From positions 1 to 7,542 of the forward strand of contig DSAI01000190.1 of the NCBI GenBank assembly GCA_011372845.1: DNA of 7,542 bases, read 5' to 3'. The translations under genes were made by a program, and so were the position numbers. Numbering within the stretch: the first letter of the stretch is position 1; each line of letters starts with the position of its first letter. The notes under the pieces are model-generated. The model searched no databases. It was given only the letters and a program-made list of their open reading frames with translations, and was not told the DNA's origin. Shown in pieces: positions 1 to 7,542 of this stretch. This DNA comes from Actinomycetota bacterium (GTDB lineage: Bacteria; Actinomycetota; Coriobacteriia; Anaerosomatales; Anaerosomataceae).

Positions 1-1325
1 ACCATCTCGCCCGCCTGCGCCACTCCTGCGTCTCTGAGCGCCTGCACTGCGGCGCTCACCATGCCGTCGGTCGAATCGTAGGCGCCGATCACCAGCGGAC
101 GCACACCCCATACCGGGGTGAGGCGTCTGGCGATCACGTCATCGGGCGTTGCGGCCACCACCGGGGTGCCGGGGCGATGGGCCGCCACCTTCCTCGCGGT
201 GGCGCCCGACTGGGTCACGGTCACGATCGCCGCGAGGTCGAGGCTTCCCGCAAGGTCGCACACCGCGCCGCTCACTGCGGCGGCCACATCGGGAGAACGC
301 CGCTCGGGGCGCACCGGATCGCTCACGCCCGCACCCTCGGCCGCCCGCACGATGCGGTCCATGGTAGCGAGCACATGCACCGGATGTTCTCCGACCGCCG
401 TCTCCCCCGAGAGCATCACCGCATCGACACTCTCGAATATGGCGTTGGCCACATCCGAGGCCTCCGCCCGTGTGGGACGGCTTGCCAGGGTCATGGACTC
501 GAGCATCTGCGTGGCCACGATCACCGGTGTGCCCGTGCGGCGGCACTCGGCCACTATCCGGCGCTGCGCCACGGGCACCGCCTCGGGAGAGGTCTCCACG
601 CCCAGGTCGCCGCGCGCGACCATCACGATGTCCGCCGTGCGCACGATGCGCTCCAGGTCGCCGAGCGCTTCGTGCTTCTCGATCTTGGCGACGATCGGGA
701 TCGGCCGCCCGCCCATCGCCTCACGCAAACGGTCGATGTCCTCGGCACACCGCACGAACGACTGCGCCACGAGGTCCACACCGGCGTCGAGCGCCCATGC
801 CAGGTCGTCGAGATCGCGTTGCGTCATCCCCTCCACGCTGAGCTTCACGCCGGGAACGTTCACTCCCTTGCGGCTCGAGAGAGGACCGCCGCCCACCACC
901 ACGGTTTGCACCGCGCCCGGCGCGGTGGCGGTCACGCGCAGTTCGATCCGGCCGTCGTCGATGAGTATGCGATCACCTGCGGCAACGTCCCCCGCGAGCC
1001 CTGCATGGCTGACGCTCGCGCCGGTGTGGTCGCCGGGACCCGCTGCCGCGCGCAGCACGAACGGCTCGCCCTCCACCAGCAACGTCCCTGCCGCGACCTC
1101 GCCCAGGCGCAGCTTGGCGCCGCCGAGGTCGAGCATGACCCCAACGTGGCAGCCGTATATCTCGGCAGCCTCCCGGACGCCCCGGAGCTGACGCTCCAGC
1201 ACATCACAGGTGGCGTGGGCCGTGTTGAGACGCGCCACGTCGAGGCCGGCCTCCACGAGCCCGCGCAGCACCCCGGGGTCGTCCGACGATGGCCCCAGCG
1301 TGGCTATGATCTTCGTCCGGCGCAT
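1..1325 (-). CDS. pyk: Pyruvate kinase, C-terminus cut by window edge
   Basis: Pyruvate kinase transfers phosphate from phosphoenolpyruvate to ADP, giving pyruvate and ATP, the last step of glycolysis in the cytoplasm. I translated 441 full codons; no stop appears before base 1, and a family length near 470 means about 30 residues are missing. The start MRRTKIIATLGPSS is typical. Visible residues are R32 and N34 (substrate/ATP site), the B domain at about 70-155 ending in KGVNVPG, catalytic K214 with metal ligand E216 (KIE), metal ligand D240 (MVARGDLGVE), T272 (ATQMLESM) and the RPTRAEASDVANAI and DAVMLSGETA blocks. The allosteric C domain begins near 345. Oddities: the usual NFSHG is NTAHA (S to A at 36), and the usual DTKGPEIRT reads DLGGAKLRL at 66-74, with Lys71 replacing the Glu linked to K+ dependence. 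The ATG at 1325 is the first start after the in-frame eno stop. Identity is certain. Confidence 0.96.
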   Translation of the reverse strand, partial: MRRTKIIATLGPSSDDPGVLRGLVEAGLDVARLNTAHATCDVLERQLRGVREAAEIYGCHVGVMLDLGGAKLRLGEVAAGTLLVEGEPFVLRAAAGPGDHTGASVSHAGLAGDVAAGDRILIDDGRIELRVTATAPGAVQTVVVGGGPLSSRKGVNVPGVKLSVEGMTQRDLDDLAWALDAGVDLVAQSFVRCAEDIDRLREAMGGRPIPIVAKIEKHEALGDLERIVRTADIVMVARGDLGVETSPEAVPVAQRRIVAECRRTGTPVIVATQMLESMTLASRPTRAEASDVANAIFESVDAVMLSGETAVGEHPVHVLATMDRIVRAAEGAGVSDPVRPERRSPDVAAAVSGAVCDLAGSLDLAAIVTVTQSGATARKVAAHRPGTPVVAATPDDVIARRLTPVWGVRPLVIGAYDSTDGMVSAAVQALRDAGVAQAGEM

Positions 1326-1327
1326 GG

Positions 1328-1332
1328 CACCT
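1328..1332 (-). promoter_or_regulatory. Weak ribosome binding site of pyk
   Basis: AGGTG lies two bases before the pyk ATG. It matches the 3' part of the full AGGAGGTG Shine-Dalgarno sequence, so the effective spacing is short but workable. There is no stronger purine run nearby. The site is weaker than that of eno, which may lower pyk output relative to eno if both come from one mRNA. Confidence 0.4.
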
Positions 1333-1340
1333 GCCTGCCC

Positions 1341-1381
1341 ACGCTGCGCCAGCGTCCGGACCCCGGAGGACGGCGCAGCGT
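1341..1381 (-). repeat. Perfect 10-bp inverted repeat in eno-pyk gap
   Basis: Bases 1341-1350 (ACGCTGCGCC) are the exact reverse complement of bases 1372-1381, with a 21-base spacer. In the eno-pyk transcript this would form a very GC-rich 10-bp stem. The spacer contains a GTCCGGAC palindrome and could fold further. No T-run follows on either strand, so it does not look like a standard intrinsic terminator. It begins four bases after the eno stop codon and ends 15 bases before the pyk start. An mRNA-stabilising or processing hairpin, an attenuator, or a protein-binding site are all possible; the function is inference. Confidence 0.55.
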
Positions 1382-1385
1382 CGTG

Positions 1386-2758
<1,373 letters not shown>

Positions 2759-4201
2759 CTACTGAACAGAACCTTCCCCAGTGCGCTCGACGCGCTTCGC
2801 GTCCTCCCACAGTCCGTCCCACTCGTCGGCGGTGAGCCCGTCGAGCGGACGTCCCTCCTCCGAGGACACGCGCTCCATCTCCTCGAACCGCGCCGTGAAC
2901 TTCTCGCACGTGCGCCGGAGCGCAGTCTCCGCGTCGATGCCCATCTTCCGGGCGACGTTCACGACCGTGAAGAGCAGGTCGCCGAGTTCCTCCTCGGCCT
3001 CCGGCGAACCGGCGTGCGTGGCCTTCAGCTCGTCAATCTCCTCGTGCACCTTGGCCCACACGCCATCGATGTCCTCCCACTCGAACCCCGCCGCGGCGGC
3101 TCGCCGGGAGATCTTCTGCGCGCGCATGAGGGACGGGAACGCCGCGGGCACTTCGCCGAGAACGCCACGCGCGGGCTTCTCCCCGCGCTTGATCGCGTCC
3201 CAGTTGCGCGTCACCTCCTCGGCGCTCTCCACGCTCACCTCGCCGAACACGTGCGGGTGGCGTCTCCGGATCTTCGTGATGATCGAAGCGACCACGTCGT
3301 CGATGGTGAAGGTGCCGTCATCGGCACCGATCTGCGCGTTGAGCACCACCTGGAGCAATACGTCGCCGAGCTCGTCCGCCAGCGAGTCGGGGTCCGCCGC
3401 CTCGATGGCCGCCACCGCCTCGTAGGCCTCCTCGATCATGTGCGGCGCCAGCGATGCGTGTGTCTGTTCCCGGTCCCACGGGCATCCGTCGGGGCCCCTC
3501 AGCACCGCGATGATGCGCACAAGCTCCTGGAAGCCTCCCGGAGCCTCTATGCGGCTCGGGGAGATGTACAGCGCACTGCCCCTCGGTACCGTGGCGATGG
3601 ATGCGATCTCCTCGAGCGTGGTCCTGGTGAGCTCGAATCCACCGCCCTGGAGTCCGCTTGCCACCACCACCGTATGTTCGGCGGCGTAGAAGCCCCGCAG
3701 GTACGACCCCGCCGCGCGCGCTTCGAGCGCGTTGTCCACGCCGGTGATGATCAAGTGCGTGTCGCGCCGCAGGTCGAGGCCCGGCACCGCGTCCACGTCG
3801 ACGATCTCAAGGTCGGCCGTCATGTCCACGTCGAGCGCGAGCACGAGCACCTGGAGCGGCGAGGCAACGGGAAAGACATCCACGTTGCCGCGTCCGCGCG
3901 CGAGCACCGCCGAGATCAGGCCCTCCCGCACGAGCGGATAGCCGCCTGCCACGAAGGCCACGTCTCCCGTTGCGGCGCAACGCAGCAGCACCTCGACCAC
4001 GTCGGTGGTCGAGGCGCGTTCTGTGAGGCCGAGTTCGGCGAGGGTCACCGCGGGGATCCCGAGCGACTCGAGGGCCGCTGCGGGAGCTCCGGTCGCGGAC
4101 GGGACGACCACCGTGCCGGCGTCACGCAACCGCGCGACCGCCCGCACGTCGGGCATGCCTTCGGCGTCGGGCTCGAGCCCGATGATGGCTATCGTTCCCA
4201 A
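2759..4201 (-). CDS. mazG: MazG NTP pyrophosphohydrolase with methylase-like N-terminus (YabN type)
   Basis: MazG proteins hydrolyse nucleoside triphosphates to monophosphates and pyrophosphate, which can limit incorporation of damaged nucleotides or tune NTP-derived signals. This 480-residue protein has the layout of Bacillus YabN (about 490). Residues 1-215 resemble tetrapyrrole/SAM methylases. Two MazG domains follow. The first has GPDGCPWDREQT (236-247), E258/E261 and E277/D280 (ELGD), then RRRHPHVFG (312-320). The second has E388/E391 and E405/D408 (ELGD). The acidic metal-binding residues are present in both. The methylase-like part looks degraded: the usual GLGPGD SAM loop reads GLEPDA (8-13). 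The start is TTG at 4201, supported by the purine run before it and the MGTIAIIGL beginning; no better in-frame start is evident. It lies 23 nt after surA. MazG function is well supported; methylase activity is doubtful. Confidence 0.93.
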   Translation of the reverse strand: MGTIAIIGLEPDAEGMPDVRAVARLRDAGTVVVPSATGAPAAALESLGIPAVTLAELGLTERASTTDVVEVLLRCAATGDVAFVAGGYPLVREGLISAVLARGRGNVDVFPVASPLQVLVLALDVDMTADLEIVDVDAVPGLDLRRDTHLIITGVDNALEARAAGSYLRGFYAAEHTVVVASGLQGGGFELTRTTLEEIASIATVPRGSALYISPSRIEAPGGFQELVRIIAVLRGPDGCPWDREQTHASLAPHMIEEAYEAVAAIEAADPDSLADELGDVLLQVVLNAQIGADDGTFTIDDVVASIITKIRRRHPHVFGEVSVESAEEVTRNWDAIKRGEKPARGVLGEVPAAFPSLMRAQKISRRAAAAGFEWEDIDGVWAKVHEEIDELKATHAGSPEAEEELGDLLFTVVNVARKMGIDAETALRRTCEKFTARFEEMERVSSEEGRPLDGLTADEWDGLWEDAKRVERTGEGSVQ

Positions 4202-4206
4202 GACCG

Positions 4207-4214
4207 CCCCCTCT
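4207..4214 (-). promoter_or_regulatory. Ribosome binding site supporting TTG start of mazG
   Basis: AGAGGGGG sits five bases before the TTG codon at 4201-4199, within the 23-nt gap after surA. There is no ATG or GTG in frame close by, so this purine run together with the family-like N-terminus supports the rare TTG start, which probably tempers translation. Confidence 0.6.
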
Positions 4215-4224
4215 CGGACGACCG

Positions 4225-5112
4225 CTACTCGCTCGGCGCGAGACTCTCGTCGAGGTACTCGATCTCGGCGTCAGCACGCAGCTGGACCACGTACTGCTGC
4301 AGCGCGATCTCCGAGCCGCTCGCCGCAAGCATGGCCTGCAGGTCGGCCGGCGCGTCCTCGATAGCCGTACCCTCGGCGGCCTCGGCCACCTTCAGGATGA
4401 TGTGCCACCCGAACTGCGACTCCACCGGCTCGCTGACCGCTCCCACCTCGAGCGAGTCGGCGGCGGCGGCGAACTCCGCCACATAGTCGCTGGTGGGCGC
4501 CCATCCAAGGTTTCCGCCGTCGATCGCGCTTGCGGTGTCCGAGGAGTTCTCGGACGCGAGCGTCGCGAAGTCCTCGCCGCCGGTGGCGCGCTCGTAGAGT
4601 TCGTTCGCCAGCGCCTCCTCCGAGACGAGGATGTGCGAGAGCTGCGAGTAGGTCTGCGGAACGGTCGTGACGCTGGTCTCCGAGACGGCCTTCTCCTGGA
4701 TGAACTCGCTCGCCAGCTGGTCGCGGACGCTCTTGCGCACGTCAGCCACGGTGAGGCCGGCAGCGGTGATCTGCTCCTCGATGGTGGCCTCGTCGGCCCC
4801 GCCCATCAGCTGCAACAGACGCTCGGTCACGGCCGCCTCGCTCAGGTCGGCCCCGAGCTTCTCGGCCTCCTGCGTGATCAGAGCCGAGTCGATCATCATC
4901 TCCAGCAGTTGCTTCTTATACGCAAGCGCGGTCTCATCGTCGAGCTGTCCTCCCGACTGGGCGAGGATCTGCTCGTAGATGGTGTCGAACTCGGCGCGGG
5001 AGATCTCCTCGCCGTTGACGCGTGCAACAGCGTCGGTCGACGAGCAGCCGGCCATCGCGCCGATCAGCACGGTGGCGAGCAGTAGAGCGGCGATGCCGCG
5101 GATGATTCGCAC
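4225..5112 (-). CDS. Parvulin-type peptidyl-prolyl isomerase lipoprotein (SurA/PrsA-like)
   Basis: This is a predicted exported foldase that catalyses cis-trans isomerisation of prolyl bonds and acts as a chaperone for secreted proteins, anchored by lipid on the outer face of the membrane. The 295-residue product begins with a lipoprotein signal peptide: positive MRIIR, a hydrophobic core at about 7-19, and a lipobox MAGC with C23 as the lipidated residue. Met at the -3 position is less common than Leu but tolerated. A SurA_N-like helical region (about 28-150, starting ARVNGEEISRAEFD) precedes one parvulin domain (about 155-243), marked by LSHILV with H160, DFATLA, GGNLGW and ESQFGWHIIL with H237. 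A short acidic tail follows. It starts with GTG, 14 nt after mfd and 23 nt before mazG, so co-transcription is likely. A purely chaperone role without isomerase activity cannot be excluded. Confidence 0.93.
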   Translation of the reverse strand: MRIIRGIAALLLATVLIGAMAGCSSTDAVARVNGEEISRAEFDTIYEQILAQSGGQLDDETALAYKKQLLEMMIDSALITQEAEKLGADLSEAAVTERLLQLMGGADEATIEEQITAAGLTVADVRKSVRDQLASEFIQEKAVSETSVTTVPQTYSQLSHILVSEEALANELYERATGGEDFATLASENSSDTASAIDGGNLGWAPTSDYVAEFAAAADSLEVGAVSEPVESQFGWHIILKVAEAAEGTAIEDAPADLQAMLAASGSEIALQQYVVQLRADAEIEYLDESLAPSE

Positions 5113-5119
5113 GATGATG

Positions 5120-5127
5120 CCTTTCCC
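5120..5127 (-). promoter_or_regulatory. Ribosome binding site of surA-like gene overlapping mfd stop
   Basis: GGGAAAGG lies seven bases before the GTG start at 5112 and shares one base with the mfd TAG stop (5129-5127). This supports the GTG start and suggests that translation of the lipoprotein gene may be coupled to termination of mfd translation. Confidence 0.65.
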
Positions 5128-7542
5128 TAGGGTTCGCGATGGCCGCTGTCTGGGCCGTGGACTGCGGAGAGTATAGCACCCAAAGCGCGCAGAGCCGCCG
5201 CCGCGGGCGGTTCTCCCGACATCTCCACAAAATGAACAGAACGGGAGCGCGCAACGTACACCGCACCGGCCGCGGCGAGCACTCCGCGCTCCTCGTCGGA
5301 GAGCGAGACGGGCGTGAGCGTGACCCTGTGCCGGGCAAGCGACACATTGGTGATGCCGAGCTCGGCTGCGGTCGCCTTGATGCGTGCGATGGCGAGCAAC
5401 TCGCGCGCAGGTCCGGCGAGCGGCCCGTACCGCTCCTCGATCTCGGCGCCGAGCGACTCCACCGCCTCGGGCGTGGTCGCGGCCGCGATGCGCCGGTACA
5501 GCAGCACCCGCTCGTCGGTCTCGGGCACGTACTCCTCCGGGAGGAACGCCGCCACCGGCAGGTCCACCCGCACCTCGGGGTGGGCCGGCAACGGCTCCCC
5601 GCGGACCTCGGAGACCGCCTCCCGCAGCATCTGCGCGTACAGGTCGAAGCCCACCGCGTTCACGCTGCCGCTCTGCTCAGCGCCCAGCAGGCTGCCGGCG
5701 CCGCGGATCTCCAGGTCGCGCATCGCCACCTTGATGCCGCTCCCCAGCTCGCTGTGCTCCTGGATCGCGGTGAGGCGCTCGTACGCCTGGTCGGTGAGCA
5801 TCTGCGAGCGCGGGAAGAGGAAGTACGCGTATGCGCGCACGTGCGAGCGGCCAACGCGGCCCTTGAGCTGGTAGAGCTGCGCCAGGCCGAGGCGATGGCT
5901 GTCGTCGATGATCAGCGTGTTCGTGTGCGGGTTGTCGATGCCCGACTCCACGATCGTGGTGGCCACCAGCACGTCGATCTTCCCGGCGGAGAAGCTCTCC
6001 ATCACACGCTCGAGCTGGTGCTCGGACATCTGACCGTGCCCCACACCCACCCGGGCCTCCGGCACAGCCGCCTGCACGCGCTCCACCACGCGCTCGATCC
6101 CGCGCACGCGGTTGGAGATGTAGTAGACCTGGCCGCCGCGCTGGAGCTCGGTGCGGATGGCCGAGGACACGACCTCGTCATCGTACTCGCCCACGTGGAC
6201 CTTCACCGGGAACCGGTCGGCCGGAGGCGTGTCGATCACGGAGAAGTCGCGTACACCCGAGAGCGACATCTGCAGCGTGCGCGGGATGGGCGTTGCCGTG
6301 AGCGTGAGCACGTCCACCTGCTCGCGCAGGTTCTTCAGATGCTCCTTGTGCTCCACGCCGAAGCGCTGCTCCTCATCCACGATCACCAGGCCGAGGTCCT
6401 TGGGCACGACGTCCTTGCTCAGCAGCCGGTGGGTGCCGATGAGGATGTCAACGGTGCCCGAGGCGAACCCTTCGAGCGCAGCGGCCTGCTGGGTCTTGGT
6501 GCGGAACCGGGAGAGGACCTCCACCTGCACCGGATACGGTTCGAAGCGCTCGGAGAACGTGGTGTGGTGCTGCTGGGCCAGAATGGTCGTGGGGCAGAGC
6601 ACCATCACCTGCTTGCCCGCCTGCGCCGCCTTGAACGCCGCACGGATGGCGACCTCGGTCTTGCCGTAGCCCACGTCACCGCAGACCAGGCGGTCCATCG
6701 GCCGGTCGCTCTCCATGTCCGCCTTGACATCGGCGATGGCGGCGCGCTGGTCAGGGGTCTCTTCGAACGGGAACGCCGCCTCCATCTCACGCTGCCAGGG
6801 TGTGTCCGCCCCGTACTCGAAGCCGGTCACCGCCGCGCGCCTCGTGTAGATGTCCACCAGGTCGAATGCCAGCTTCCGCGCCTGCTTGCGGGCCTTGCCC
6901 GTGGCCTTGGACCAATCGGCGGTGTTCAGCCGCGTGACCCGCGGGGCCGAGCCCTCGGGGCCCACGTAGCGCGTGACGCGATCGAGTTGCTCCACCGGCA
7001 CGTACAGCTTGTCGCCCTTGGCGTACTCGAGGAGCAGGTATTCGCGCTCGGAGCCAAGCGCCGACTGACGCACGATGTCCTTGAAGAGGGCGATACCGTG
7101 CACTTCATGCACCACGTAGTCGCCGGGACCGAACGCGAACGTGAGCTTGGTGGGATCGGCCGCCTGCCGCTTGCGCTCGGCTGCGCGCGGGAACACATCG
7201 TCGATCGAGACGACCGCCAGCCGTGCCGCGGGCAGCACGTACCCCGACGGCACATCCGCCACCGCAAGGGAGACGACGCCGTGCGGCGCCTCCTCCGCCG
7301 ACTCGCCGAGTTCGACGACGGACATCCCCGCGCCCACGAGCGCGGCCGACAGACGCTCCCGGCCCTGCCGGTCCCGCACGCAGGCGATCACGCGGTAGCC
7401 CGTGTCGAGCAGCGCGCGCAGACCTGCGGCGAACGATTCCTCACGCCGTCCCACCTGCGGCCGGCGTACGACCACTTCGCCGTCCGCTGCGCCCCCCGCG
7501 CGGAGGACCGACAGGAACGTGAGGCGCTGATGCCCGCCCAGG
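5127..7542 (-). CDS. mfd: Transcription-repair coupling factor Mfd, N-terminus cut by window edge
   Basis: Mfd is a DNA translocase that recognises RNA polymerase stalled at lesions, pushes it off the template and recruits UvrA for nucleotide excision repair. The frame is open to the right edge: 804 codons are visible of a usual 1,100-1,200, so the UvrB-like, UvrA-binding N-terminal part lies outside. Visible in order are the end of the linker region (1-130), a CarD-like RNA-polymerase-interaction domain (about 130-200, FGPGDYVVHEVHG), the superfamily 2 helicase core with Walker A GDVGYGKT (288-295, K294), DEEQ box (389-392) and motif VI QLKGRVGR (558-565), and the C-terminal TRCF domain (about 656-760). 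No key residue looks missing. The GTG at 7475 is internal and not the true start. It heads a same-strand run with surA and mazG. Identity is certain. Confidence 0.97.
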   Translation of the reverse strand, partial: LGGHQRLTFLSVLRAGGAADGEVVVRRPQVGRREESFAAGLRALLDTGYRVIACVRDRQGRERLSAALVGAGMSVVELGESAEEAPHGVVSLAVADVPSGYVLPAARLAVVSIDDVFPRAAERKRQAADPTKLTFAFGPGDYVVHEVHGIALFKDIVRQSALGSEREYLLLEYAKGDKLYVPVEQLDRVTRYVGPEGSAPRVTRLNTADWSKATGKARKQARKLAFDLVDIYTRRAAVTGFEYGADTPWQREMEAAFPFEETPDQRAAIADVKADMESDRPMDRLVCGDVGYGKTEVAIRAAFKAAQAGKQVMVLCPTTILAQQHHTTFSERFEPYPVQVEVLSRFRTKTQQAAALEGFASGTVDILIGTHRLLSKDVVPKDLGLVIVDEEQRFGVEHKEHLKNLREQVDVLTLTATPIPRTLQMSLSGVRDFSVIDTPPADRFPVKVHVGEYDDEVVSSAIRTELQRGGQVYYISNRVRGIERVVERVQAAVPEARVGVGHGQMSEHQLERVMESFSAGKIDVLVATTIVESGIDNPHTNTLIIDDSHRLGLAQLYQLKGRVGRSHVRAYAYFLFPRSQMLTDQAYERLTAIQEHSELGSGIKVAMRDLEIRGAGSLLGAEQSGSVNAVGFDLYAQMLREAVSEVRGEPLPAHPEVRVDLPVAAFLPEEYVPETDERVLLYRRIAAATTPEAVESLGAEIEERYGPLAGPARELLAIARIKATAAELGITNVSLARHRVTLTPVSLSDEERGVLAAAGAVYVARSRSVHFVEMSGEPPAAAALRALGAILSAVHGPDSGHREP
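5170..5178 (-). promoter_or_regulatory. Possible extended -10 promoter inside 3' end of mfd
   Basis: On the minus strand TGCTATACT occupies 5178-5170: a TG-N-TATACT extended -10 box with one mismatch to TATAAT. The hexamer at normal -35 distance (GCGGCT) is poor, which extended -10 promoters can tolerate. Transcription would start near 5163, about 50 nt before the surA-like GTG, so it could drive surA-mazG-eno-pyk without mfd. The box includes an ATA isoleucine codon, unusual for this GC-rich DNA. It could still be chance. Confidence 0.35.

Noticed and set aside
118..1191. Plus-strand open frame of 357 codons opposite pyk
   Set aside because: Composition dominated by Ser, Thr, Ala, Pro and Arg, no recognisable domain, and entirely within the pyk coding region.
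3014..4486. Plus-strand open frame of 490 codons opposite mazG
   Set aside because: Codon-aligned shadow of mazG with shadow-like composition and no domain; MazG motifs on the other strand are unmistakable.
4916..4921. TATAAG on the minus strand inside the surA-like gene as a -10 box
   Set aside because: It encodes Tyr-Lys within a well-formed protein segment, lacks a TG extension and has no -35 match at suitable spacing.
7473..7475. GTG at 7475 as the start of mfd
   Set aside because: The frame stays open to the right edge with Mfd-like residues upstream, and Mfd needs about 300 more N-terminal residues, so the real start lies outside the window.

Overview
The window is GC-rich throughout (clearly above 60 % by eye) and holds five genes, all on the minus strand. 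They are tightly packed in one direction with no RNA gene, mobile element, CRISPR array or phage-like segment. In transcription order (right to left) they are: the C-terminal 804 codons of mfd (transcription-repair coupling factor, cut by the right edge); a surA/prsA-type parvulin lipoprotein; a two-domain methylase-like/MazG protein (YabN architecture); eno (enolase); and pyk (pyruvate kinase, cut by the left edge).

The host is most likely a member of the Actinomycetota. From memory, mfd, mazG, a lipoprotein gene, eno and divIC/ftsB occur in this neighbourhood in Mycobacterium and Streptomyces. The YabN-type fusion and the mfd-surA-mazG arrangement also recall the mfd-yabN region of Bacillota, so a deep-branching, perhaps anaerobic lineage such as Coriobacteriia is a reasonable guess. 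This rests on gene order and base composition, not on a search.

Layout: mfd ends 14 nt before surA, whose ribosome binding site overlaps the mfd stop codon. surA ends 23 nt before mazG, which starts with TTG. An 80-nt gap precedes eno and a 60-nt gap separates eno from pyk. The spacing suggests one long transcription unit. A possible internal promoter (extended -10) lies in the last codons of mfd, and a perfect 10-bp inverted repeat lies in the eno-pyk gap.

In function the run joins genome maintenance (Mfd clears stalled RNA polymerase; MazG hydrolyses NTPs, possibly damaged ones), export of folded proteins (SurA/PrsA) and the last two steps of glycolysis (enolase makes phosphoenolpyruvate, pyruvate kinase uses it). 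I see no undescribed system. The points worth a second look are the residues predicting a K+-independent pyruvate kinase, the degraded SAM-binding motif of the methylase-like half of the MazG protein, the eno-pyk inverted repeat, and the possible promoter within mfd.
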